57,121 bases of DNA from Planctomycetota bacterium (GCA_026692865.1 JAPLNI010000038.1:1-57121), one strand, 5' to 3'; shown: positions 1 through 8,779, counted from the first letter of the stretch. Numbers and translations: made by a program. The notes: a model not told the origin generated them from the letters alone.

Positions 1-264
1 GATTTATACGGCGATGTGATCGATGACGCAGACGAGGCATTCGGATATGAGGAATGGAAAACAAGATTAGAAGAATATGAACAGTCGCTAAGGAACTCAA
101 TGACGCAATTAAGCAAGGAGGAAGCCTTAGCGTCGTTGGTCCAGATCAGACAGGAATTGACAAAGGAGGCTTGTGATTCTGAACTACAGTGGGACTGGGT
201 TATCGAAAGGGAAAAAATTGTAAGTGGGATTCAGGGAGAGCTAATTTTGCCGAATGAAAACTAA
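1..264 (+). CDS. Hypothetical protein, 5' end outside the window
   Basis: The reading frame is open from the first base of the window (codons GAT TTA TAC GGC GAT before a GTG at 16), so the gene probably begins upstream and only its C-terminal 88 residues are visible. The product is acidic and looks helical, with Glu/Asp/Lys-rich stretches and no membrane segment or motif that I recognise. It stops with TAA just after a short LPNEN tail. It lies on the element side of the comM junction, upstream of the serine recombinase on the same strand, so it is inferred to be cargo of the integrated element. The GTG at 16 could also be a true start. Function unknown. Confidence 0.5.
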   Translation, partial: DLYGDVIDDADEAFGYEEWKTRLEEYEQSLRNSMTQLSKEEALASLVQIRQELTKEACDSELQWDWVIEREKIVSGIQGELILPNEN

Positions 265-595
265 CTGCAATTCTCTGCAAAAACGCACAGGCGAAAGGGC
301 GTTTGCAAATCCCTCGGAAAAGTCCCCTATCACGATCAATGAAGAAGAATGGCATGACACGCACAACGCTTTGTATTGAGACGCTGCAACCACCCGTAGT
401 TGCTTGATTCGCTTACAACGGGTCAAGCAAAGTCGTTTGCCACGATGGTGAATTGGGATGCAATTGCTCCCCACTGCAACGGCAACGCCAAGTAATGGCG
501 ATATACAAATTCACTGAGTTGACGCACTGGAATGCCAACTCACTGGTAGTGTTTTCTGATGGATAAGAGTTCAAGAATTTTCAAAGAGGATTGAT
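265..595. other. Intergenic stretch within the mobile element
   Basis: About 330 bases between two small plus-strand genes. A minus-strand frame at 241-474 is open, but its product has no recognisable character and there is no convincing ribosome binding site, so it is not called. I see no strong hairpin or repeat here. Confidence 0.4.
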
Positions 596-838
596 ATGAC
601 GAAAGACGAAAGTAAAACGTTGGTTTATAAGAGATTGAGCAAAGACGCAGAATTTGATGCTGAAAGCCAGAGGGAGGCAGTTTTGAAATATGTCGCAGCA
701 ATAGCAAGCGAGACTTACCAAGAGTGGCATAGGAGACGGACTAAGCGTGGCATCCATGCTGCTCGTGAACGACGACGCCAAGCAGCGGCAACTCAAGCAG
801 TACAAAGCTCGAAAGAGCAAGTTTCAAGTGACGAGTAA
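596..838 (+). CDS. Small basic hypothetical protein of the mobile element
   Basis: This codes for 80 residues, rich in Lys, Arg, Glu and Gln and predicted helical, with a central basic run (WHRRRTKRGIHAARERRRQ). That composition suggests nucleic-acid contact, but no named domain is recognised. The ATG at 596 is preceded by AAAGAGGA at a good distance, which supports translation. It sits about 250 bases upstream of the serine recombinase, on the same strand, so a role as an accessory or regulator of the element is possible but unproven. A second overlapping plus-strand frame (747-953) is judged a shadow. Confidence 0.55.
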   Translation: MTKDESKTLVYKRLSKDAEFDAESQREAVLKYVAAIASETYQEWHRRRTKRGIHAARERRRQAAATQAVQSSKEQVSSDE

Positions 839-1089
839 CGTTGATTTACAACTCTGCATAAACCGTGGTATAACAGCGAGCGTCGGGAATTTCTTTTATT
901 GTAGCCGCTTCAGCGATGCTTCCGACTATGCCACCGAGAGAAGACGGCTCTAACCTCTCCGGGCAACTTGCGTGTTTTTCGCATTAGCTATGCGGACATG
1001 GAGATTGTCTGGACGTTCTATTGAATTTACTCCTCTGAAGTCTTCCTGGTAATCTTCATGTTTTGACGTTTCGAATTTGGAATCAATCC
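839..1089. other. Leader region of the serine recombinase
   Basis: About 250 bases upstream of the recombinase with no convincing gene. The recombinase promoter is expected here, but no box can be named with confidence. Confidence 0.3.
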
Positions 1090-2799
1090 GTGGCAAAAAA
1101 AATCATCTACGTCGTTGTGTACCTGCGAATGTCGGATATTTCGCAGGACACAAGTATTGAACAACAGCTTCAGCAGATCGAAGCATTTGCTCGGAGGGAA
1201 GAATTCCAAATCCTCAAGATTTACAAGGATGAAGGGAAATCAGGATCGCATTCCGTCGAGAAGCGGATCAACTTTCTGGAAATGTTGTCGGATATTTCCT
1301 CTGGCAAGTTTCCTGAAATCCATGCAGTCTGTTGCCTTGATCTTTCTCGGTTTGGCCGTCTCGATTCAATTGAGGGGGCATTTGCCAAGAAGATTCTAAG
1401 AGAGGCAGGAGTGGTTCTGGCAACAGTCCTTGACGGTGTAATCGACTGGCGAGAACAAACAGACCGAATTGTTGATGCGGTATTGAGCGAGGCACAACAC
1501 GATTTTTCTGTTAGGCTCGGCCAGAAGACTCTGAAGGGAAAGTTAAAAGCGTTTCAGGATGGTAATTCTTACGGGTACAAGGTGCCATATGGATTTGCAA
1601 GACTAATCACTGCTGACAACGGTTCGACTCGACTTGTTCATCGGACTGAGAAATTCTCAAAGCCGAAAGGATGGACGTGTGAGATCGTGAAGGGATCGCA
1701 GGACGAAATCGAGATTGTTGAATGGATGTTTCGGGAATTCGACGAGAGGGACGTTGGCTTTCGATGTATCGCGTCAGAACTGAATCAAAAAAAGATTCCA
1801 AGTCCCACCGGAAAAAAGTGGCACTCAAAGGTTGTCCAGGAGCTTTTGCAGAACGAGAAATATATTGGTGATCTGACACTCGGCAAAAGTGGCGACGGAG
1901 AGTTTTGGCGGCTTTCTGGCGATGAAGTTGTGAGGGCTGAAGGAAAGTCGGGCCAGAAGAAGGCTCCTCTTATTCGCAAAGGTGTACTACCTAAAATTGT
2001 CGAAACCGAATTGTTCAACCGTGTGCAGAAGAAGATTGAAGCAAGGAGAGCATCCGGGAGTTACGGTGGGAAAAAGGGTGGATATATCCTCAAAGATATT
2101 CTGTACTGTGGATCATGCGGTCGCCCACTCTATGGAAACCGCAACACCAGTACGCCGGGGACTGTGAAGAGGAAATCGGGGAAGACGATCTACGTCTGCA
2201 AGACGGCCATCAACTACGGCAAAAGCTGTGACTGTGGGCAATGGTCCGTATTTGAATCCGAGATGCTTGAATTCCTTAGTTTTTACGGAACTCAGCTAAT
2301 TGATCCTGAAGAGTTGGAACGGGCAATAAACGCAAAACCGAATCCTCCAGTTCAAAAACAAGTGGCCCAGATTCAACGTGCTTTGGATGACCTTGCAAAG
2401 AAAATCGACAGGGGTACGGAGAATTTCCTTGTTGCTCCAATGGAACTGACGGCTGAGTTGTCAAACAAACTGCAAACGTGGAAAGCCGAACGCACAGCTC
2501 TCGAAAACGAATTACACGAGTACCTTGTGGAAAAACCGGAACTCGACCAAAGCCGGAAGTTGGTGGACTTGAGGGATCAATTGCTTACGCTTCCCACGAC
2601 TGAGCGGGAATTGTCGATCAACAAGGATTCTTTTCGGCGACTAATGCGGGAATGCGGGGTGCGGGTTGATGTCTGGTGGAAGCGGTCATCGGACAACCGA
2701 TGGGAAGTGGAACGAATTCGCCTTCGGATAGGTAAGAGGACAATTGAGTTTTCTGGCTTCGCCCCACAATTGTTTACCCTTGCTTCACTGATCGTGTGA
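1090..2799 (+). CDS. Large serine recombinase (site-specific integrase)
   Basis: This is a DNA recombinase of the serine integrase family, which integrates or excises DNA through a phosphoserine intermediate. The N-terminal resolvase domain begins YLRMSD, giving the catalytic Ser at residue 15. It carries LDLSRFGR and an Arg-rich helix, followed by a recombinase domain (about 160-320). A zinc ribbon has Cys pairs at about 340/343 and 370/380-382, and a coiled coil follows (about 410-490). Length 569 residues is normal for large serine recombinases. GTG 1090 (MAKKIIYVVVYLRMS) is preferred over the TTG at 1063, because it places the catalytic motif at the usual distance from the start. The last codons run into comM sequence, so the stop codon lies at the element-chromosome junction. 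The gene is transcribed toward the split comM gene. Confidence 0.93.
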   Translation: MAKKIIYVVVYLRMSDISQDTSIEQQLQQIEAFARREEFQILKIYKDEGKSGSHSVEKRINFLEMLSDISSGKFPEIHAVCCLDLSRFGRLDSIEGAFAKKILREAGVVLATVLDGVIDWREQTDRIVDAVLSEAQHDFSVRLGQKTLKGKLKAFQDGNSYGYKVPYGFARLITADNGSTRLVHRTEKFSKPKGWTCEIVKGSQDEIEIVEWMFREFDERDVGFRCIASELNQKKIPSPTGKKWHSKVVQELLQNEKYIGDLTLGKSGDGEFWRLSGDEVVRAEGKSGQKKAPLIRKGVLPKIVETELFNRVQKKIEARRASGSYGGKKGGYILKDILYCGSCGRPLYGNRNTSTPGTVKRKSGKTIYVCKTAINYGKSCDCGQWSVFESEMLEFLSFYGTQLIDPEELERAINAKPNPPVQKQVAQIQRALDDLAKKIDRGTENFLVAPMELTAELSNKLQTWKAERTALENELHEYLVEKPELDQSRKLVDLRDQLLTLPTTERELSINKDSFRRLMRECGVRVDVWWKRSSDNRWEVERIRLRIGKRTIEFSGFAPQLFTLASLIV

Positions 2800-3629
2800 T
2801 GGGGAGATCGAAAGGGTCGCTGAGCCATGAGCGGTTGCCCCGGCTGTAACCGGCCCAATGCACTATAAATCCGAGTCGTTTCGATCGACTCCGACGCGGT
2901 GAGTTGCGGCAATATTGTCGGGAGTCGTTTGGCAAGCATCGTCTTTCCCGAGCCTGGCGGACCGACCATTGAGATGTTGTGCTGCGCTGCCGCGGCGATC
3001 GTGAGAGCTCGCTTGGCCATGTCCTGACCACGCACGTCGGCGAAATCAACGTCATAAGCGGAGTAGGTTTCGAAAAGCTCGCTCAGTTTCGAGGGAACCG
3101 GATCGATGGTTAGCTGCCCACTAAAGAAGCCTACCGCCTCCGAAAGTGTCGAAACCGGAATGACTTCCAAGCCTTCGACAACGGCTGCCTCGTGAGCGTT
3201 TTCCTTCGGTACAACAATACCGCGTATGCCCGGGTCCTTTGCAGCGGCCATCGCCATGGAAAGAGCCCCTTTGACGCTTCGCATCTGCCCTTCCAGCGAG
3301 AGTTCGCCAACCAACGCATACGTTTTCAAAAGGTCCGACATGAATTGACCGCTTGCGATGAGTATCCCAATCGCCATCGGAAGATCAAAGGAAGCGGCTT
3401 GTTTGGGCAATTCAGCCGGGGCCAGGTTGATGACCGTTCGATCGTGCGGACGCGAGAAACCGCTATTGACGATAGCTCGTTCAACACGATGAGTGCTTTC
3501 GCGGACCGCCTGCTCGGGCAACCCGACCAAAACCGTTTTCGGGAGCGGAGCCGCCGACAAATCGACCTCGACATCGACCGGAAGGGCTTCAATTCCCAAC
3601 AGCGAGTACGTTTTCAGTTTCGCAAGCAT
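2577..3629 (-). pseudogene. comM: comM/yifB Mg-chelatase-like ATPase, split by element insertion
   Basis: ComM/YifB is a hexameric AAA+ ATPase; in gamma-proteobacteria it promotes branch migration during natural transformation. The N-terminal domain (MLAKLKTYSLLGIEALPVDV) and Walker A (GPPGSGKT, about residue 220) are intact. From about residue 280, after RPFRSPHHTIS, the sequence turns into antisense of the recombinase gene and runs for about 70 unrelated residues to a stop at 2577. Walker B and the rest of the AAA+ domain are lost, so the ATPase should be dead. The ATG at 3629 has an AGAGGGG ribosome binding site. Genuine comM sequence covers about 2790-3629, and the 3' half presumably lies beyond the other end of the element. 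Confidence 0.9.
2780..2820. other. Attachment-site junction (element / comM)
   Basis: Reading the minus strand, the conserved comM motif RPFRSPHHTIS is intact up to about base 2790 and then changes to unrelated sequence. The normal continuation (about DAxLVGGG) is missing. The plus strand here holds the final codons and TGA stop of the serine recombinase. A serine-integrase crossover core of a few bases is therefore inferred inside this interval. The second junction and the comM 3' part should lie upstream of base 1, outside the window. Exact core bases cannot be fixed without the other end. Confidence 0.75.
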
Positions 3630-3911
3630 TTTGAGCCCCTCTCACGAGACATATATACAAAAAGCCACATCAACTTCTCAATAAGCTAACCATCATGTGT
3701 ACTTAAGTAAACTACCATAGCGCTATTTTTAGTAAATGGGGTGTGTTCATTTATGACTTAGTGTGTTTTTGATCCCCTTTCTTCCGTCTTTTTGTGATCT
3801 CCGAACGAATACCCAAGGCGAACCAGAGGACGAAACTTGCAATCGATTCATCAAAGGGTGCGGGAAATCGGTCTGGCTATGGCTCAAGGAAGATCCTAAT
3901 CTTGTGCGACT
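3630..3911. promoter_or_regulatory. Divergent intergenic region comM / hypothetical
   Basis: About 280 bases between the minus-strand comM start and a plus-strand gene pair, so it should hold promoters in both directions. It is AT-rich around 3665-3780. No box or repeat is clear enough to place. Confidence 0.35.
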
Positions 3912-4604
3912 ATGGTCGATTTTCCATTTGGGCGCTGTTCAAAACGTTGTCAAATTCAGAATCGGCCTCTTTTGCCCGGTGAACGCTACTACTCCGTGGC
4001 CATACCAAGCGAAAACCAAGACAAGAATGAAGCCCAAGAAGATGGGGTCTATCGATACGATGTCTCCGCTGCGGCTTGGACCGGTCCTCCTGCGAACGCC
4101 ATCGGATGGTGGGCCAATGAAGTGCCTCGTGCCGAGCAGGCTCGAGTCCGACCCGCCAAGCCAATCGAGTTGCTAGATCGACTCTCAGCCCTCTGCGACG
4201 ACCCCAACGCGTCGGCAATTGCATCGCTTTTCGCCACACTTCTCGTGCGACGCCGCATCCTCGTTCCCAATCCGAATCACGAGTCTGAGACAGCCGGAGC
4301 CCAATCCGACACGTGCTCGGATACATGCCCTGGTGGCTTTACTGAATACCTGCATCGTGGAACGAACTCTCATTTTCGCGTACCCTCCATCGAGCTTGTC
4401 GAACAGAATTCTGCCCAAGAAGATAAAGCTCTCCATCTTCGGCTGCAAAATTTACTGGTTGTCGAAGTAGATGACTCTTCGATAGAACCGGCCATCCTCA
4501 CTGAGCCGATGGCGCTAGCCACGGGTGTCGACTCACCTTCAGATCGCAAGCTTGCACCCGAGGCTAGCGCCTACGGCTCAGGGGAGTTGGAAGCGGGCTC
4601 ATGA
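3912..4604 (+). CDS. Conserved planctomycete hypothetical protein with 81-nt palindromic insertion
   Basis: Product of 230 residues, soluble. The N-terminus has paired Cys residues (RCSKRCQIQNRPLLPGERYY), which may be half of a metal site. The middle carries AWTGPPANAIGWWANEVP and a helical segment ending LFATLLVRRRIL. From memory this pattern recurs in uncharacterised planctomycete proteins, but I cannot name the family. ATG 3912 is the first start after an in-frame TAA at 3897. Near the C-terminus, residues about 197-223 (EPMALATG to EASAYGSG) are encoded by a palindromic repeat at 4501-4581, so the ancestral protein probably ended earlier. The stop overlaps the ATG of the next gene (ATGA), which points to translational coupling. 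Confidence 0.75.
   Translation: MVDFPFGRCSKRCQIQNRPLLPGERYYSVAIPSENQDKNEAQEDGVYRYDVSAAAWTGPPANAIGWWANEVPRAEQARVRPAKPIELLDRLSALCDDPNASAIASLFATLLVRRRILVPNPNHESETAGAQSDTCSDTCPGGFTEYLHRGTNSHFRVPSIELVEQNSAQEDKALHLRLQNLLVVEVDDSSIEPAILTEPMALATGVDSPSDRKLAPEASAYGSGELEAGS
4501..4581 (+). repeat. 81-nt palindromic element, copy A (in frame)
   Basis: Left arm 4501-4526 and right arm 4556-4581 are imperfect reverse complements, separated by about 29 nt. Read as codons it gives EPMALATG...PEASAYGS. It lies inside the C-terminal coding region of the gene at 3912-4604. Length 81 nt equals copies at 11294, 20429 and 55593. Confidence 0.92.
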
Positions 4605-5578
4605 TTCCAATTCGAAATCAAAATCAATTTGCCTACTGCACTTGGTTGTTGCTAGGACTATGGATGACCGCGGGAGCGACTTGCCATCAGAAGCGAGCCC
4701 TTACCGAGTTCCAGCCGCCCGAGGTCTTTCGCGCACCGCCCAACATTGAACAACTTGCAGAAGTCATCAATCGAAATCGAAACATTCAACAGCTTGAATC
4801 GAACGCAGTTACTGTTCGCACTCCTGGCATCCCCACACTGTCCGCACGCATCCTTTGGGAACGACCAAGACGCTTTCGGATGACGGGTGGACTTTCACGT
4901 TTGACGGGAACTGATTTTGACTTGGGAAGCAATGACGATTTGTTTTGGATGGCGACTCGGCATGGCCCTTCTCCAACGCTCTACTTCGCACGGCACGACC
5001 AATTCGAATCGCAAATGAACCGGCAAGTCCTTCCTGTTTCGCCAGACTGGCTTGTGGAAGCGATGGGGATCGTTGAGCTCGATCCCGCAACGGTAACGCA
5101 AACTCCCAACCTGCGAGCGGACGGTATGTTAGAAGTAGAATCGCGCATCAACTCGCAGATCGGATCTTATCGCCGAACGCTCGTCATCGATCCCAAGTAT
5201 GCGACTGTTCGACAAGTCCTTCTTCGAGATCCCAGCGGGCGAATGCTGGCGACTTCGACCCTCTCAAATCATCAGCACTACCCAGCACTTCAAGTGTCGT
5301 TACCTCATCACATACAAGTTCAATTAATGCCCGTGGGCGCTGAACCGTTGGACTTAGATGTGGCTGTCAGCTTCTACTCGTTGAACGATAATCAAGGGAC
5401 CGACCCACAACGATGGACCATTCCCGACACGGCTGGATACACGGTTGTTGATCTCATACAGATGAACGCAAGCCAATCCAATCAGCTACCACCGTCGGCG
5501 ATTCAATTTCCTCAATACCAGCAAGCTCAACCGCCAGTTCCCCAAACGTCGTTTCGAGGCGTTGGCGAAATTCGATAG
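4601..5578 (+). CDS. Exported protein, possible lipoprotein (unknown function)
   Basis: Product of 325 residues. A hydrophobic N-terminal segment (YCTWLLLGLWMTAGATCHQ) ends in a Cys, so this is a signal peptide and possibly a lipoprotein, although the lipobox is not ideal. The rest is rich in beta-type sequence with runs such as LSARILWERPRRFRMTGG and YRRTLVIDPKYATVRQVLL. These resemble the LolA/outer-membrane-lipoprotein-carrier type fold seen in uncharacterised planctomycete proteins. The tail is rich in Gln and Pro. It overlaps the preceding gene by 4 nt, so the two are co-translated and probably act together at the cell envelope. The fold assignment is an inference and no substrate can be named. 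Confidence 0.8.
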   Translation: MIPIRNQNQFAYCTWLLLGLWMTAGATCHQKRALTEFQPPEVFRAPPNIEQLAEVINRNRNIQQLESNAVTVRTPGIPTLSARILWERPRRFRMTGGLSRLTGTDFDLGSNDDLFWMATRHGPSPTLYFARHDQFESQMNRQVLPVSPDWLVEAMGIVELDPATVTQTPNLRADGMLEVESRINSQIGSYRRTLVIDPKYATVRQVLLRDPSGRMLATSTLSNHQHYPALQVSLPHHIQVQLMPVGAEPLDLDVAVSFYSLNDNQGTDPQRWTIPDTAGYTVVDLIQMNASQSNQLPPSAIQFPQYQQAQPPVPQTSFRGVGEIR

Positions 5579-5699
5579 CCAAAGATCCAATATTGCTCGG
5601 TGGTTTCGGTGCACGGATCTAACTCTGCTGCAAAGCACAGCCTAAAAGAGCTTGCGATCCTGGTTCCAGGCGGTTATCAACCCAAACGGATCGTGGAGC

Positions 5700-6026
5700 T
5701 TACTCTTTATCACCATCGGTTGGCTGTTCTTCGTCATCCAACTTACGGAACGTTCGACCGTCTTTCAATTCGCGATTCATTTCGATCCCGGCTAATCGAA
5801 CAATCAAGTAGTACCCAACGCAGCCAATCAACGAACCAACTGCAAAGCCTATCCAGATGAGAAAGCCCGTTCGGAAATATTTGTCTAGGTACCAACAACC
5901 AACAACAGGTAAAGCCATGAGAGTCATTGTACCGAGGACTCGTGATAGGACGTTCATCCCTTGATCGGCTGAAACGCTCTTATGATCCGATCGCGCTGAC
6001 TTAATTGAAAAGGGTTCTTGAGTCAC
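5700..6026 (-). CDS. Small two-helix membrane protein, AtpZ/AtpI-like
   Basis: Product of 108 residues with two predicted membrane helices (about 24-46 and 52-76). The motif LPVVGCWYLDKYFRTG before the second helix resembles AtpZ/AtpI proteins, which help assemble the F-type ATPase c-ring or import Mg/Ca. The C-terminal tail is charged (FRKLDDEEQPTDGDKE). The start is a GTG at 6026. It follows argS on the same strand across a short gap of about 26 nt (argS ends at 6053 and this gene starts further down, both minus), so the two are not divergent: the order of transcription is argS, then this gene. No ATP synthase genes are nearby, so the family call is tentative. Confidence 0.65.
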   Translation of the reverse strand: MTQEPFSIKSARSDHKSVSADQGMNVLSRVLGTMTLMALPVVGCWYLDKYFRTGFLIWIGFAVGSLIGCVGYYLIVRLAGIEMNRELKDGRTFRKLDDEEQPTDGDKE

Positions 6027-6052
6027 TGCGTAGGGCCTCCAATCACAAAGAA

Positions 6053-8083
6053 CTACATCCGTTCAACGGTATCAATTCCTAGCAGCAACAAACCTCGTTG
6101 CAGCGTCTTTCCCGTGCATTCAACTAACAATCGTCGTGTTGCTTTTTGGGTTGCGTTTTCCGCGCGAAGTACCGGACATTGATCGAAGAAGGACGCGAAC
6201 ATTCTTGCGAGTTCGTAAAGATAGTCGGTGATGACACTTGGCAAGTAATCTTCCATGCTCTGATGCAAAAAGTCTTCGAACCGCAAAAGCTGTATTGCTA
6301 ACGTTCGTTCCATTGGATGAGCCCACTGGATGCGACCGAGACTCATTTCTTTCTGCGCATCAGTTTGTTTTGCTTGGGCGGGCCCTTGCTCAAGTGCATT
6401 CACTCTTTGCAATTCTTGGTCATCAAGCTTTCGTAAGATGCTTTGTGTTCTCGCAAATGAATATTGAATATACGCAGAAGTATTGCCTTCCAGCTGCACC
6501 ATTTTATCGAGGTCAAACTCATAGTCAGTCTCTCGATGATGAGAAAGGTCGGCGTACTTGATTGCTCCTAGGCCGATGATGCTAGCCGTTCGACGTTGTT
6601 CCGACTCAGACAAATCCAGACTCGCTTTTTGAAGGCGATCCGGATTGCAAACCACTTGAAGAGCTCGTTCAACAGCTTCATCGAGTAGCGATTCCAATCC
6701 GACAACAGTGCCAGATCGAGTCTTGAACGGTCGTCCATCTTTCCCAAGTACGGTCCCGAAACTCACATGCCGCAGCTCTACATTCGCAAGCCCCGTTTGC
6801 TTTAAACATGCAAAGAGTTTTTTAAAGTGATCGCCCTGTCGATGGTCAACTACATACAACATCGCATCAGGCATGAAGTGTTTCATTCGATATTCAACAG
6901 TCGCTAGGTCGGTAGTTGAATAAAGAAACGCACCATCTTGCTTCTGAATAATCATGGGTGCGTCAAAGCCATCCAAGAAGACGCAAATTGCACCTTGGCT
7001 TTCTTTAGCCATGCCGCGTTCCACCAACGAATCGACGGTCGGTTGAAGCATCTCGTGGTAGTAGCTTTCGCCCAATTCGTAATCGAACTCGATGCCAAGT
7101 CGTTTATAGACTTGATGAATCTCGGCTTTGCAGTGAGGTAAGAAAACTTCCCAAAGCTCTAAATTTTCGGGGTCCCCTTCGTGGAGCTTCACCGTCTCTT
7201 GAAGAACTTTCGTGGCCAGACCGGGATGTTTCTGCGCTGCGGCCAACACGACTTGATCCGCTTCGACCGCGACGACTTTCGCAACAGCTTCTTGGATGGA
7301 TTCCTCGCAATCGCGAATAGCTTTTTCAGCAGATTTCAGATTCTTGGCAAGCTTTTTGTCGGCAGGAGTTTTTTCCATCGCTTTGCGTGCCATCTCAAGT
7401 CCATTAGTAAGGACTACCAACTGCTCCTGAAGCTTAGGAAGCGATTCCACAGCAGCTTGATAAGCAATGATCTGCTGAATCAAGCGATACAGTCGGCTAA
7501 GCTCGGCGACCGGCTCGGTATCAAAAGCCGACTGGTTCGCGAAATTCTTATAGCCATAAATGACCATCCCGAACTGAGTTCCCCAATCGCCCAGATGGTT
7601 GTCTGAGATGACCGTATGGCCAAGGTACCGCAAGATCTTGACAATCGAATCGCCAATCACAGTCGAACGAATGTGTCCAACGTGCATCGGTTTGGCCACG
7701 TTGGGAGATGAATAGTCGACAATATAAGTCTTCGGTTGCGATGCTTGCGAGACCGCTAGCCGATCACTTTGGTTGGCTTCGACTACGCTCTCGGCGACAA
7801 ACGAATCCTTCAGTTTAAGATTAACAAAACCTTTGCCGGCGACTTCTGCCGACTCAAACCAACCGTCCGCGTTAATCTGGTCTGCGATGCTCTGAGCGAC
7901 TTCGACCGAGTCTTTTGAAAGCTGCTTGGCAAGAGTCATCGCCAAAGCGAGATTCGCTTGATAGTCACCGAATTGCGTGTCGCGGGTCGGCGAGATTCTC
8001 TCAAGCAAAGCCGCTGAATCTGGTCCAGCGATTTTCTGCAAGGAGATAAAAAATTGGGATCGAACGGTTTCAAGAAGTCGCAT
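6053..8083 (-). CDS. argS: Arginyl-tRNA synthetase
   Basis: Class I aminoacyl-tRNA synthetase that charges tRNA-Arg with arginine in the cytoplasm. It has the N-terminal additional domain (1-110), the HIGH-type motif HVGH at 134-137, and a KMSKS-equivalent segment (LGKDGRPFKTRSG). The anticodon-binding C-terminus ends in the typical LLLGIDTVERM. Length is 676 residues against roughly 550-590 for most bacterial ArgRS. The excess is an alanine/lysine/glutamate-rich helical insertion at about 203-285 within the catalytic domain, between the PVAELSRLYR segment and the HEGDPENLELW segment. ATG 8083 gives a normal N-terminus. Confidence 0.97.
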   Translation of the reverse strand: MRLLETVRSQFFISLQKIAGPDSAALLERISPTRDTQFGDYQANLALAMTLAKQLSKDSVEVAQSIADQINADGWFESAEVAGKGFVNLKLKDSFVAESVVEANQSDRLAVSQASQPKTYIVDYSSPNVAKPMHVGHIRSTVIGDSIVKILRYLGHTVISDNHLGDWGTQFGMVIYGYKNFANQSAFDTEPVAELSRLYRLIQQIIAYQAAVESLPKLQEQLVVLTNGLEMARKAMEKTPADKKLAKNLKSAEKAIRDCEESIQEAVAKVVAVEADQVVLAAAQKHPGLATKVLQETVKLHEGDPENLELWEVFLPHCKAEIHQVYKRLGIEFDYELGESYYHEMLQPTVDSLVERGMAKESQGAICVFLDGFDAPMIIQKQDGAFLYSTTDLATVEYRMKHFMPDAMLYVVDHRQGDHFKKLFACLKQTGLANVELRHVSFGTVLGKDGRPFKTRSGTVVGLESLLDEAVERALQVVCNPDRLQKASLDLSESEQRRTASIIGLGAIKYADLSHHRETDYEFDLDKMVQLEGNTSAYIQYSFARTQSILRKLDDQELQRVNALEQGPAQAKQTDAQKEMSLGRIQWAHPMERTLAIQLLRFEDFLHQSMEDYLPSVITDYLYELARMFASFFDQCPVLRAENATQKATRRLLVECTGKTLQRGLLLLGIDTVERM

Positions 8084-8141
8084 GGTTAGTTGAATATATG
8101 CAAACCTAATTTATTTATACTGAACAGTGCGCACGCACTTG

Positions 8142-8224
8142 TAGCAGATGTCATAAGACATCTGAAGACAACAGCTTTAACTGTCGTTTCTATCGAAGTC
8201 TGAATTCGTAGGAATTCAGCTACC
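8142..8224. repeat. Two-hairpin 3' element, copy 1
   Basis: Contains the hairpin AGATGTCATAAGACATCT and, about 45 nt on, the palindrome CTGAATTCGTAGGAATTCAG. Closely similar sequences are at 21901-21983 and, more divergent, 48574-48649. It sits 25 nt beyond the stop of apt and in the argS leader, so it could act as an apt terminator or 3' processing site. Confidence 0.8.
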
Positions 8225-8248
8225 CAAAAATCTAAGTTGGACAAAGCT

Positions 8249-8779
8249 CTAATACGTTAACACGCTATGCATTGGATACTGCGAGAGTCGCTGTCGTCCT
8301 GCAAGCCCGATCAATTCGATAAAAAACGCACATCCGGCAACCGTTGCCCCACAGCTTTCAACTAACTTACAACAGGCTTCCACAGTCCCACCCGTTGCCA
8401 AAAGGTCATCGATAATCAGGACGTTTTGGCCCTTTGAGACCGCGTCTGTATGAATCTCGAGCGTGTCCTTACCGTACTCGAGATCGTAAGAAAACGAATG
8501 ACGCTCGTAAGGCAGTTTCCCAGGCTTTCGAACGGGGATGAACGCGGCATCCAATTCTAGAGCCAGCGGAGCAGCGAAGATGAACCCCCGGGCTTCGGCT
8601 GCGACGAGTGCATCGATGTTCTGTCCCCGAAACGGATCGGCCATTCGCATGATGGTCTCGCGAAAGGCAATCGAATTGGCCAAAAGCGGAGTAATGTCAC
8701 GGAAAAGAATCCCTGCCTTTGGAAAATCAGGAATTGCGCGAATATAGCTATCGAGGTCGAGGTCTTTAAGGCGGGTCAT
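8249..8779 (-). CDS. apt: Adenine phosphoribosyltransferase
   Basis: Purine salvage enzyme that makes AMP from adenine and PRPP. The sequence shows the family start (IRAIPDFPKAGILFRDITPLL), an ARGFIF segment, and the PRPP-binding loop VLIIDDLLATGGT at about residues 121-133. Length of 176 residues is typical. ATG 8779 is chosen. It reads in the same direction as argS, with 165 nt between its stop and the argS start, a space occupied by a two-hairpin repeat. Confidence 0.97.
   Translation of the reverse strand: MTRLKDLDLDSYIRAIPDFPKAGILFRDITPLLANSIAFRETIMRMADPFRGQNIDALVAAEARGFIFAAPLALELDAAFIPVRKPGKLPYERHSFSYDLEYGKDTLEIHTDAVSKGQNVLIIDDLLATGGTVEACCKLVESCGATVAGCAFFIELIGLAGRQRLSQYPMHSVLTY

Noticed and set aside
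747-953. Second small frame near the mobile-element gene
   Set aside because: Overlaps 596-838 in another frame and lacks a ribosome binding site.
2577-2790. C-terminal part of the comM frame as real protein
   Set aside because: This part is antisense of the recombinase and lacks the conserved AAA+ sequence, so it is a chimeric tail.
3763-4176. Plus-strand frame overlapping the hypothetical gene at 3912
   Set aside because: Overlaps the better-supported frame that is translationally coupled to the next gene.
5600-5860. Plus-strand frame over the AtpZ/AtpI-like gene
   Set aside because: Antisense shadow of the membrane protein at 5700-6026, with no start signal.
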